From the NCBI GenBank assembly GCA_026416755.1, contig JAOAEP010000122.1, positions 1 to 18,201 on the forward strand: a stretch of 18,201 nt of DNA. Reading direction: 5' to 3'. The DNA comes from a bacterium. Lineage in GTDB: Bacteria; Ratteibacteria; UBA8468; B48-G9; JAFGKM01. Below, in pieces: positions 6,951 to 14,609 of this stretch. A model generated the notes under the pieces. That model was given only the letters and a program-made list of their open reading frames with translations. It made no database searches and had not been told where the DNA came from. The stretch's first letter is position 1. Every line of letters begins with the position of its first letter. A program made the position numbers and the translations under genes.

Positions 6951-7940
6951 ATGGAAAAATTTTTGATCACAGGTGGATGTGGTTTTATAGGTTCTTGGTT
7001 AGCAGAAGAACTTATAAGACAAAATAAAAAAGTAATAATTATTGACGATCTATCAACAGGGAATATTAAAAATATTTCTAATATTTTGTCTCATCTCAAT
7101 CTCTCTCTTTTTATAGAGACAATTTTAAATCCTAATATTTTAGAAGAACTCATAAAAAAAGTAGATTTTGTATTCCATCTTGCAGCAGTGGTTGGGGTAA
7201 AAAAAGTTATGGAAAATCCAATTCAATCTATTATTGTGAATATAGAAGGGACATACAATATTTTAAAATACTCTTCAAAATATAAAAAAAGGGTTTTAAT
7301 AACATCAACTTCTGAGATATATGGGAAAAACTTGAATACCCCATTTAATGAGGAAGCAGATATAGTAATTGGTTCAACAAAAAAGAAGAGGTGGTCATAT
7401 GCTTGTACAAAAGCAATAGATGAATTTTTATCATTTGCTTTTTATGAAGAATTTGGATTACCTGTGATAATTGTGAGATTATTTAATACTGTTGGTCCAA
7501 GACAAACAGAGAAATATGGTATGGTTATACCAAGATTTGTAAAACAAGCTTTAACTGAACAACCGATCACTGTTTTTGGTGATGGTGAGCAAACGAGATG
7601 CTTTATTCATGTAAAAGATGTTGTAGAACACTTAATAAAACTTATTTATGAAGATAGAAGTTATGGAGATGTCTTTAATATGGGTAGTAATGAAGAAATT
7701 AAAATAAAAGATTTAGCTTATCTTGTAAAAGAAATGACGAAAAGTAATTCAAAAATTGAGTTTATAAATCCAGAAAAAATCTACAATAAAGGTTTTGAAG
7801 ATATGGCAAAAAGAATTCCTGACTTAAATAAAATAAAAAATATTATAAATTTTCAACCTAAATACACGATAAAAGATATAATAAAAGATGTGATTAATTA
7901 TTATAAAAAACAAGAGGATTTATTATTTCCCTTTCCTTAA
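6951..7940 (+). CDS. NAD-dependent nucleotide-sugar epimerase/dehydratase (extended SDR)
   Basis: This 329-residue extended short-chain dehydrogenase has the NAD-binding TGGCGFIGS (7-15), D32 after the second strand (NAD preference), FHLAA (75-79), STSEIYG (119-125) and the catalytic YxxxK, Y150-A-C-T-K154. Further family blocks are RLFNTVGPRQ (176-185), PITVFGDGEQTRCFIHVKDV and, near the C-terminus, a FEDMAKRIPDLNK segment of the RRxPD type. Such proteins act on UDP-, dTDP- or GDP-sugars in the cytosol through a 4-keto intermediate; relatives are 4-epimerases, 4,6-dehydratases and UDP-glucuronate decarboxylases. The sequence does not settle which. It supplies activated sugars and lies between glycosyltransferase genes, so envelope-glycan synthesis is the likely pathway. 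There is no Shine-Dalgarno sequence; transcription may start at the ATG. Confidence 0.88.
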   Translation: MEKFLITGGCGFIGSWLAEELIRQNKKVIIIDDLSTGNIKNISNILSHLNLSLFIETILNPNILEELIKKVDFVFHLAAVVGVKKVMENPIQSIIVNIEGTYNILKYSSKYKKRVLITSTSEIYGKNLNTPFNEEADIVIGSTKKKRWSYACTKAIDEFLSFAFYEEFGLPVIIVRLFNTVGPRQTEKYGMVIPRFVKQALTEQPITVFGDGEQTRCFIHVKDVVEHLIKLIYEDRSYGDVFNMGSNEEIKIKDLAYLVKEMTKSNSKIEFINPEKIYNKGFEDMAKRIPDLNKIKNIINFQPKYTIKDIIKDVINYYKKQEDLLFPFP

Positions 7941-7947
7941 AAATAAA

Positions 7948-9480
7948 ATGAGAAAAAAAAATAAAAAGATAACAGTTGGATTAATCCTATTTTGTGCCTT
8001 TCTTATCAGGATTGTTTATCTGTTTTTTTTAAAAGATACTGTTTATTTTGATCCTTACATAATGGATAAACATGACCAAAAAACATTTATATATTGGGCT
8101 GAAGAGATTATAAAACATCCATTTTATGTGGATGGTAAGGTCTTTTATATGGCCCCGTTTTATCCCTATTTTCTCGCCTTTTTATATCTTTTAACAGGTG
8201 GTAATTTATTTTTTATCTATTTTATTCAAATTTTAATTGACGTTTTTCTATGCTATCTAATATTTTTACTAGGGAAAATTCTTGTTGATGAATGGGTTGG
8301 AATAATTGCTTGTTTTTTTTGTGCTTTTTATAAGACATTTGTTATTTATTGTGTCACCATTTTAAGTGATAATATTATTATGTTTTTATACATTGCATTT
8401 ATAACTTCCCTTTATTTATCTTTTGAAAAGAAAACTTTTAAATGGTGGATTATAACTGGCATTTTACTTGGATTTTCTGCTCTTGCCAAACCTACAATTG
8501 GAATTTTCTTACCATTTTTACTTATCGGCATTTTATTATATCCTCAAAAAAAAATAATACCATTTGAAATCTCGTCAAATAAACAGAAAATTTTAGTTTT
8601 TTTTATTTTAATTTTTGTTAGTGGTATTACAATTTTACCCATCACCATTAGAAACTGGTATGTGGGTAAAATTTTTGTTCCTATATGTTCTAATGGTCCT
8701 GAAAATTGGAGAATTGGAAATAGTTCTGATTCAATTGGTCTTTTTTGTTATCCTGAAGGAAATATACTTTCACCACTTTCTTTTGAGTTTTGGAAATTAT
8801 TTTTAAAAAAAACCCATCTTTTTTTTACAAGTTATGAATGGCCCCAAAATATGAATGTTTATTTAATGGATATGTTAATTCCGTCTTTAAAATTTGCTTT
8901 TATTAGGTTTGGTTTTATAGTACCTTTGGGAGTTTTTGGACTATTTTTATTTTTTAAAAACCTTAAAAAAAATTTTTTATTTATATTCTTTACTATTTCC
9001 AATATTTTATGGGTAATATTATTTTTTATAACTGATAGATATAGATTACCTGCTATTGCTTGTTTTTCTATTTCCGCTTCATTTTTAGTAGTTTGGGCTT
9101 TAAAAGAAATATTTAAAAATAAAAGAATTCTCCAACCTTTCATCTTTTTTGTTTTTTCTTTTATTTTTGCATATATCTTCAATACATCACCAGGGGAGAC
9201 ACTTCCAGAAGAAAGTAAAAAAATATTTGGGTATTTGAGTGCAAAAGGAATTGCAGAAGATTTGAAGGAAAAGAAAATTGAAAAAGCATATAAGAAGGCG
9301 ACTGACTATCTAAAGATTTTACCAAACGATCCTAAAAGTAATTTCTTAATGGCGCTTGTTTATTATGATATGGGTTATAAAAATGAATCTCTCTTTTACA
9401 TAAAAAAGACACTTGAAATTGACCCCAATTTTTCTCCCGCTTTAAAATTTTTAAGTGATATAGAAGATGATAAAATATAA
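7948..9480 (+). CDS. GT-C family membrane glycosyltransferase (PMT/ArnT-like) with C-terminal TPR repeats
   Basis: The protein has 510 residues with roughly ten hydrophobic segments between 8 and 412. Features of the dolichyl-phosphate-mannose/ArnT-like GT-C superfamily are an acidic first outer loop (D35, D40, D43), the YMAPFYPYFLAFLY block (67-80) after it, GFSALAKPT (175-183) and a late TDRYRLP (362-368). Such enzymes use polyprenyl-phosphate-linked sugars on the outer face of the membrane to glycosylate lipids, glycans or proteins. After the last membrane segment, residues 433-503 form about two TPR-like helix pairs (DLKEKKIEKAYKKATDYLK and MALVYYDMGYKNESLFYIKK), probably on the periplasmic side, which may hold a partner or acceptor protein. 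It starts 7 bases after the epimerase stop with no clear ribosome site. Donor and acceptor are unknown. Confidence 0.82.
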   Translation: MRKKNKKITVGLILFCAFLIRIVYLFFLKDTVYFDPYIMDKHDQKTFIYWAEEIIKHPFYVDGKVFYMAPFYPYFLAFLYLLTGGNLFFIYFIQILIDVFLCYLIFLLGKILVDEWVGIIACFFCAFYKTFVIYCVTILSDNIIMFLYIAFITSLYLSFEKKTFKWWIITGILLGFSALAKPTIGIFLPFLLIGILLYPQKKIIPFEISSNKQKILVFFILIFVSGITILPITIRNWYVGKIFVPICSNGPENWRIGNSSDSIGLFCYPEGNILSPLSFEFWKLFLKKTHLFFTSYEWPQNMNVYLMDMLIPSLKFAFIRFGFIVPLGVFGLFLFFKNLKKNFLFIFFTISNILWVILFFITDRYRLPAIACFSISASFLVVWALKEIFKNKRILQPFIFFVFSFIFAYIFNTSPGETLPEESKKIFGYLSAKGIAEDLKEKKIEKAYKKATDYLKILPNDPKSNFLMALVYYDMGYKNESLFYIKKTLEIDPNFSPALKFLSDIEDDKI

Positions 9481-9552
9481 AAAAAAGTAAAAAGTATTTG
9501 AAGTTAAAAAAAGAAAATTTTTAGAAAGAATAAAATTTTTGTTTTTATAAAA

Positions 9553-10866
9553 ATGGGGAAAAGTAGAGTTTTTAAAAGTTTACCTTTATTTATTTTATTA
9601 TTTAATTTTTGTTTTGGTGAGGACATCAGAAACTTTATGATAAAAGAAAATGAAAAAATTATTATTTTTGCCCCCCATCCTGATGATGAAATTCTTGGTT
9701 GTGCAGGATTAATTCAAAAAATAATAAATAATATGGGGAAGGTTTATATTGTATATTTGACAAATGGCGATCATAATCAAATACCTTATAGAATTTATGA
9801 AAAAAAAATTATTTTAAATCCAATAGATTATATTAAACTTGGAGAAATAAGAAGAAAAGAGTCAATAGAAGCCACAAGAAGTATTAAAATTAATGAAAAA
9901 GACTTGATATTCCTTGGTTATCCTGATTATGGAACTTTGAAAATATGGGAGAATTATTGGAGAGAAGATGATAAACCTTTTAAAAGTTTCTTAACAAGAG
10001 CAAGTTATGTTCCTTATAAAGAAAACTATTCTTTTGGTAAACCATATGTGAGCAAAAGTATTTTAGATGATATAGAGAAAATAATTAAAGAAATTAAGCC
10101 AACTAAAATTTTTATAACATCTAATTATGATACAAATGTTGACCATAGGGCACTTTATAATTTTGTTAGAATTGCTCTTTTAGAAATCCAAGAAATAAAA
10201 CCTGAAGTTTTTATTTATTTGATTCATTTTAAAAATTACCCTCAAAGAAATTCAGAAAAATTACTTATTTTAAATCTTCCTTCTGTTTCTGAATGGTATA
10301 ATATATCTCTTGATAATAAAGAAATACAAAAAAAGAAAGTGGCTATTGAATGTTTCAAATCACAAATGGTATTTAGAAAAAATTGGTTTATGTCTTTTGC
10401 TAAAGAAAATGAAGTTTTTTATAAAGAAATTGATGTAACTCTTGACGAAAACCTTATTATAGAAAGTGAAAAAGAAGCAGAATTTGAAAATTACAAAAAT
10501 TTATCTTATCCATTCTATGTAATGCTTAAAAAAGAAAATAGTTTTTTAAAAATTGAATTTGTCCATAAGAAAAAAATTTTATACCCTGTTAATTATACTT
10601 TCTATCTTTATCCTTTTAAAGAAGGAATAGAATTTTCAAAAACTCCTAAAATAAAAATTAATCTTAAAAAGGAGAAAGAAGTTTTAACTGGATTAAATGT
10701 TAACTATTATAGAGAATTGAAATACGAGAAATTAAAAGATAAAATTACTTTTAAAATAAAATTTTCAGATTTAAACTACCCCAATTATTTGTTTTTCTCT
10801 GCAAACATAAGAATTGGTGGTGTAAATTATGATTTTGTCCCATGGGAGGTTATAAAAATTGAGTAA
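9553..10866 (+). CDS. Exported PIG-L (LmbE-like) N-acetyl-sugar deacetylase
   Basis: This 437-residue protein begins with a Sec-type signal peptide: basic MGKSRVFK, then a hydrophobic stretch ending near FCFG at residue 22. The zinc motif follows as APHPDDEILGCAG (40-52), with NVDHRAL (195-201) supplying the third ligand and GYPDYG at 122. The REASH-like segment RRKESIEATRS is also typical. PIG-L enzymes hydrolyse the N-acetyl group of GlcNAc-containing lipids, thiols or antibiotics. Here the signal peptide places activity outside the cytoplasm, on a surface glycan or glycolipid. Residues from about 290 to 437 form an extra beta-rich C-terminal region that I do not recognise. The 72-base gap upstream is almost pure A/T with no convincing promoter. 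Its end overlaps the DUF2062 gene by 8 bases, and the downstream ribosome site lies inside it. Confidence 0.85.
   Translation: MGKSRVFKSLPLFILLFNFCFGEDIRNFMIKENEKIIIFAPHPDDEILGCAGLIQKIINNMGKVYIVYLTNGDHNQIPYRIYEKKIILNPIDYIKLGEIRRKESIEATRSIKINEKDLIFLGYPDYGTLKIWENYWREDDKPFKSFLTRASYVPYKENYSFGKPYVSKSILDDIEKIIKEIKPTKIFITSNYDTNVDHRALYNFVRIALLEIQEIKPEVFIYLIHFKNYPQRNSEKLLILNLPSVSEWYNISLDNKEIQKKKVAIECFKSQMVFRKNWFMSFAKENEVFYKEIDVTLDENLIIESEKEAEFENYKNLSYPFYVMLKKENSFLKIEFVHKKKILYPVNYTFYLYPFKEGIEFSKTPKIKINLKKEKEVLTGLNVNYYRELKYEKLKDKITFKIKFSDLNYPNYLFFSANIRIGGVNYDFVPWEVIKIE
10844..10849 (+). promoter_or_regulatory. Ribosome binding site for a TTG start
   Basis: GGGAGG lies 9 bases before the TTG at 10859, within the end of the deacetylase gene. 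It decides the start of the DUF2062 gene, which has no upstream ATG before the conserved domain. Confidence 0.6.
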
Positions 10867-11341
10867 AATTAAATTTCCAACTTTATACTATTTAAAAAAG
10901 GAATGGAGAAAAGAAATAAATATTTTTAAAAATCAACCATTTCGTCTTGCTTTATCTTTATCTCTTGGCGTATTTATAGGATTTACTCCCACAATTGGAT
11001 TTCAAACAATTTTATGTTATTTGGTTTCCCAATTATTGGATTTAAGCTTTATTGGTACTTTTACAGGAAGTTCAATTCCAACGGGAATTCCATATCTAAT
11101 TCCTTTTACTTATTATTTTTGTTATAAGGTGGGTACATTTCTTTTGAAAATAAAAACAAATTTTTCAATCCATGATTTTAAAAATATGAAAAGTTTTCTC
11201 TTTTATTCACTTATAAATATTGGAAAACCACTTATAGTTGGGTGTTTTTTCTGTGCTTTTATTGGTGCAATTTTAACTTTTTTGCTTTCTTTTTTTCTAA
11301 TTAATAGATTTAAAAAAAATAAAAAAAATGAGAATTATTAA
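10859..11341 (+). CDS. DUF2062 small membrane protein
   Basis: The 160-residue product matches DUF2062: a basic N-terminus with PFRLALSLSLGVFIGFTPTIGFQT (26-49), a second hydrophobic pair around SSIPTGIPYLIPFTYYFCYK, and a final pair (about 118-148) ending in a Lys/Asn-rich tail. The function of DUF2062 is not established. It is often seen beside glycosyltransferases and lipid or envelope genes, which fits here. Translation probably starts at TTG, given a GGGAGG site 9 bases upstream and an 8-base overlap with the deacetylase gene. The end overlaps the methyltransferase gene by 14 bases, so production of the three proteins is likely coupled. Confidence 0.8.
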   Translation: MSKIKFPTLYYLKKEWRKEINIFKNQPFRLALSLSLGVFIGFTPTIGFQTILCYLVSQLLDLSFIGTFTGSSIPTGIPYLIPFTYYFCYKVGTFLLKIKTNFSIHDFKNMKSFLFYSLINIGKPLIVGCFFCAFIGAILTFLLSFFLINRFKKNKKNENY

Positions 11342-11909
11342 TATTTCCCTTGGAATTCTTTGGGAATGGGTAATAATTCCTATTTTAATTTATTTGTTTC
11401 TCCCAAAGGGAAGGGAATTTTATTTTTTATTTCCACAAAATGATTTTATAAGATTTATAGTTTTTCTTTTATATTTATTTTTTGGGTTATATTTTACATT
11501 TCTTTCATGTCAATCTCTTCACAAATTAGGTAAAGGAACGATAATGCCAAATGACCCTCCTCAGAAACTTGTGAAAGAAGGAGTTTATAGTTATTGTAGA
11601 AATCCAATGTATCTTGGGTATTCTTTTTTATTTTTTGCTTTTGGTTTTCTACTAAAAAATGTTTCATATTTGTTCGTTTCTATAGGAATAATAATTTTTA
11701 TTTTTATATACACAAAACTCATTGAGGAAAAAATTCTTATTAAAAGATTTGGAGAGGAATATTGTTTATATAAAAAAGAAGTTCCTTTTATTTTTTCTTT
11801 TAGATGGCATAAAAATTTTTTATATAATTTTTCTACTTTTCTATTTTTAAATATTTTATGTTGGGTAGTGATTGATATTTTGTTGATAATAGAAAAATTT
11901 AAAAAATGA
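11328..11909 (+). CDS. ICMT/PEMT-type integral membrane methyltransferase
   Basis: The protein has 193 residues and about five membrane segments. GTIMPNDPPQKLVKEGVYSY and the following CRNPMYLGY (70-98), plus EEKILIKRFGEEYCLYKKEV (133-152), are the S-adenosylmethionine-binding signatures of the isoprenylcysteine carboxyl methyltransferase / phospholipid N-methyltransferase family. The RNPMY and E-E...F-G-x-x-Y residues are all present. Bacterial members mostly have unknown substrates (lipids, quinone-like or small amphipathic molecules); protein prenylation is not expected. The start overlaps the DUF2062 gene by 14 bases, and its TGA overlaps the next ATG (ATGA at 11906-11909). No Shine-Dalgarno sequence is seen, only an A-rich tract, so translational coupling is likely. 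Confidence 0.82.
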   Translation: MRIINISLGILWEWVIIPILIYLFLPKGREFYFLFPQNDFIRFIVFLLYLFFGLYFTFLSCQSLHKLGKGTIMPNDPPQKLVKEGVYSYCRNPMYLGYSFLFFAFGFLLKNVSYLFVSIGIIIFIFIYTKLIEEKILIKRFGEEYCLYKKEVPFIFSFRWHKNFLYNFSTFLFLNILCWVVIDILLIIEKFKK

Positions 11910-12307
11910 AAATAAATATAATAAAAAATGCTCTTTTATCGTCTTTTTCAGTGGTAGAAGAATTGATTGAAGAGATTGAATTTATTCTAGAAGATAGAGA
12001 GAGAATTTTTTTAAAATATAGAAAAAGTATAGAAGAAAAAGTAATTAAAATGAAAATATTTGAGATGAAAAAGGTACTTTTAGATTTGAAGGAAAAACTT
12101 AATATAAAGGAAGAAGAAGTTGTAGATAAAGCAGTTATAAACTCAAGATGTGCTAAAATATGGGAGATTTTAAATGATTTAAGAATTGAAAAACTTAGAA
12201 GATATGGAGAAATTAATCAAGATATAAAGTTAATTATAGAACCTTCAATTAAAAAATTACTTAAATTGACAAATGAAATAGTAGATTTAACAACTAAAAA
12301 AAGATAA
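11906..12307 (+). CDS. Small helical protein of unknown function
   Basis: I do not recognise this 133-residue protein. It is rich in Glu, Lys, Ile and Leu, has almost no Gly or Pro, and its heptad-like pattern suggests three or four long helices, possibly a coiled-coil bundle. There is no signal peptide and no convincing membrane segment. One Cys (C82) lies in NSRCAKIWEIL. The start overlaps the methyltransferase stop in an ATGA arrangement, so it belongs to the same unit as the deacetylase, DUF2062 and methyltransferase genes and may be a cytosolic accessory or regulator. The open frame, coupled start and coding-like composition support a real gene. Confidence 0.6.
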   Translation: MKINIIKNALLSSFSVVEELIEEIEFILEDRERIFLKYRKSIEEKVIKMKIFEMKKVLLDLKEKLNIKEEEVVDKAVINSRCAKIWEILNDLRIEKLRRYGEINQDIKLIIEPSIKKLLKLTNEIVDLTTKKR

Positions 12308-12331
12308 AATAAAACTTAAAAAAGGAGAAAA

Positions 12332-13597
12332 ATGGAAGAAAGAGAACTTAAGGAAAATGAAATTTATAATATTTGTAAAAATAGTTTTGAAAAAAGGGAT
12401 TTTAGAAATAAAAAAATAATAGTTATAATTCCTGATACAACTCGTTCAGGTCCAACTCATTTATTTTTTAAAATTTTAATTGAACTTTTATCTCCTAAAG
12501 TAAAAAAACTGGATTTTCTTATAGCACTTGGAACACATCCTCTTATGTCAGATATTAAAATAAAACAATTTTTGAATTTAAAGAGAGAGGAGAAATATTT
12601 CAATATTTTTCAACATGAATGGGATAAACCCGAAAAATTAAGGAAAATAGGAGTTATAACAAAGGAAAAAATGAAAGAAATAACTAATGGATTGATGGTA
12701 GAAGATATTGAAATAAAAGTAAACAGTATTATTTTTAATTATGACGAAATTATTATTTATGGGCCTGTTTTTCCTCATGAAGTTGTTGGTTTTTCTGGTG
12801 GTTATAAATATTTCTTCCCTGGAATTTCTGGCCCTGAATTTTTGCATAAATTCCATTGGTTGGGTGCTTTAATTACAAATCCTAAAATAAATGGTTTTAA
12901 AAAAACACCTGTACGAGATTTATTGAATATTGCTGCAGAATATATAAAAATGCCTAAAACATTATTATGTAGTGTTATTAAAGATAAAAAAGTTTATGGT
13001 CTTTTTATCGGAGGGTTAGATGCATGGGAGAAAGCAGCTGATTTATCAAGCCAAATTAATATTAAATATGTTGATAGGTCTTATAATCTTGTTATTTCAA
13101 TATCTCCTGAAATATATGAAGATATATGGACTGCAGGTAAATGTATGTATAAACTTGAGCCTGTGGTTGAAAATGGAGGAAATCTTATTATTTATGCTCC
13201 CCATGTAAAAGAAATTTCATATACTCATGGGAAATATATAGAAAAAGTTGGCTATCATACAAGGGACTATTTTTTAAAACAATGGGATAGGTTTAAAAGT
13301 TATCCTGGTTGTATACTGGCTCATTCAACACATGTAAAAGGAATTGGAACTTACTTAAATAATGTAGAAAAACCAAGGATTGAAGTAATACTTGCTACAT
13401 CAATATCAAAAGAAACTTGTAAAAAAGTTAATTTAGGTTATATTGATTATAAAGAAATTAAAATAGAAGAATTAAAAGGTAAAGAAAAGGAAGGTATTTT
13501 GGTAGTTGAAAATGCAGGTGAAGTTTTGTATCGGAGGAAGGATGGATATATTCCTGATATAGATAAACTTTATAAAGAAGAAAGAAATGAGGTATAA
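12332..13597 (+). CDS. LarA-family nickel-dependent 2-hydroxyacid racemase/epimerase homologue
   Basis: The 421-residue protein has the DUF2088 (LarA N-terminal) and LarA C-terminal domains. Key residues by comparison with Lactobacillus plantarum LarA are D35 and R38 in DTTRSGPT, H69 in ALGTHP, H149 in FPHEVVGFSGG, K159 in GGYKYFFPG and H175 in HKFHW. The H149-K159-H175 spacing (10 and 16 residues) equals that of H174, K184 and H200 of LarA, where Lys tethers the nickel-pincer (NPN) cofactor and His200 binds nickel. K270 in TAGKCMYK may match K298. It should therefore invert a 2-hydroxyacid centre by hydride transfer. Relatives act on lactate, malate, other 2-hydroxyacids or sugar acids; which one is not visible. 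The cofactor genes larB, larC and larE are not in the window. A strong GGAG site lies 4 bases before the ATG, and the gene overlaps the dehydrogenase-like gene by 11 bases. Confidence 0.85.
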   Translation: MEERELKENEIYNICKNSFEKRDFRNKKIIVIIPDTTRSGPTHLFFKILIELLSPKVKKLDFLIALGTHPLMSDIKIKQFLNLKREEKYFNIFQHEWDKPEKLRKIGVITKEKMKEITNGLMVEDIEIKVNSIIFNYDEIIIYGPVFPHEVVGFSGGYKYFFPGISGPEFLHKFHWLGALITNPKINGFKKTPVRDLLNIAAEYIKMPKTLLCSVIKDKKVYGLFIGGLDAWEKAADLSSQINIKYVDRSYNLVISISPEIYEDIWTAGKCMYKLEPVVENGGNLIIYAPHVKEISYTHGKYIEKVGYHTRDYFLKQWDRFKSYPGCILAHSTHVKGIGTYLNNVEKPRIEVILATSISKETCKKVNLGYIDYKEIKIEELKGKEKEGILVVENAGEVLYRRKDGYIPDIDKLYKEERNEV

Positions 13598-14609
13598 AAT
13601 TGCGATTGTTAACTCTACAAGTTTTGGAATTATTTATCCAGAGCATATTGAAAGTTTAAAAAAATTTTCTGAAGTTGTAAGAATAAATTTCCCTTTTGAT
13701 GTTTCTGAAAAAAGAATAATAGAAGAACTTTCAGATTTTGATGGATTAATAGTTGGAATGACTCCGTTTTACACAAGGAATATTCTTGAAAACTTGAAAA
13801 AACTGGTAATTATTTCAAGACATGGTATTGCAGATTCTAATATTGATTTAAAATCTGCAACTGAATTTGGAATAATAGTGTGTAGATTTCCTCTTGAAAT
13901 TCAGAGAAATTCAATGGCTGAATATACAGTTGGTTTGATAATTTTAATGGCAAGGAAATTAAATCAAAACTATGAGTTTATGAAAAATGAGATATGGGGT
14001 AAAAGAATAGAACTTATAGGTATGGAACTTAAAGGGAAGAATATAGGAATTATAGGTTTTGGTAATGTTGGAAGTAGAGTAGGGGAAATTTTAAAGAATG
14101 GTTTTGAAGTAAATATATATGCTTATGACCCTCTAATTTCTGAGCAAAAAATAAAAAATAAAGGGTGTATTCCTACTACTCTGGATGAACTTTGTAAAAT
14201 TTCAGATATTATTTCTTTTCACTGTCCCTTAAATGAAAAAACCTATCATATGATAAAAGAAAGAGAATTTGAAATAATGAAAGATAATGTGATTATTATA
14301 AATACATCCCATAAAGAATTGATTGAAGAAAAAGCACTTATAAAATACTTAAAATCAGGTAAAATTGGTGGGTATGCAGAAGATGCGATAGAAATTAAAC
14401 AAATATTCAAAACCAATCCACTTTTGAAATTTAAAAATGTTATAATTATGCCTCATTTGGGAAGATATACATATGAAACAATAAAAAAAATGGGAGATTT
14501 TACAGTAGAAAATTTAAGAAGAGTTTTTGTTGAAAGAATTTTTCCAGAGTGTGTTGAAAATGAGGATGTAAACCCCAAAATTATTTTAAAAAGACCTAAT
14601 GTTTATTGA
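13587..14609 (+). CDS. D-2-hydroxyacid dehydrogenase-like protein with altered catalytic residues
   Basis: The 340-residue protein has the fold of D-isomer-specific 2-hydroxyacid dehydrogenases. ISRHGIADSNIDL (76-88) and NSMAEYTVGLI (108-118) are as in phosphoglycerate dehydrogenase, followed by GFGNVG (158-163) and D181 in IYAYDP for NAD binding, and PHLGRYTYE (289-297) with the catalytic His290. The substrate-binding Arg of the usual N-x-x-R-G motif is His242 (INTSHKELIEE). The position 29 residues later, where the catalytic Glu is expected, is Lys271. Both changes are clear in the DNA (CAT at 14310-14312, AAA at 14397-14399). The NAD fold seems sound but ordinary alpha-hydroxyacid oxidation is unlikely. 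It overlaps the LarA-like gene by 11 bases, implying a shared substrate or pathway, and its end overlaps the opposite-strand kinase gene by 24 bp. Confidence 0.85.
   Translation: MRYKIAIVNSTSFGIIYPEHIESLKKFSEVVRINFPFDVSEKRIIEELSDFDGLIVGMTPFYTRNILENLKKLVIISRHGIADSNIDLKSATEFGIIVCRFPLEIQRNSMAEYTVGLIILMARKLNQNYEFMKNEIWGKRIELIGMELKGKNIGIIGFGNVGSRVGEILKNGFEVNIYAYDPLISEQKIKNKGCIPTTLDELCKISDIISFHCPLNEKTYHMIKEREFEIMKDNVIIINTSHKELIEEKALIKYLKSGKIGGYAEDAIEIKQIFKTNPLLKFKNVIIMPHLGRYTYETIKKMGDFTVENLRRVFVERIFPECVENEDVNPKIILKRPNVY

Noticed and set aside
9481..9552. A promoter or small RNA in the A/T-rich gap before the deacetylase gene
   Set aside because: TTGAAG at 9498 has no good -10 box at proper spacing, and the TAAAAT at 9531 has no -35 box. 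No stable structure is visible.
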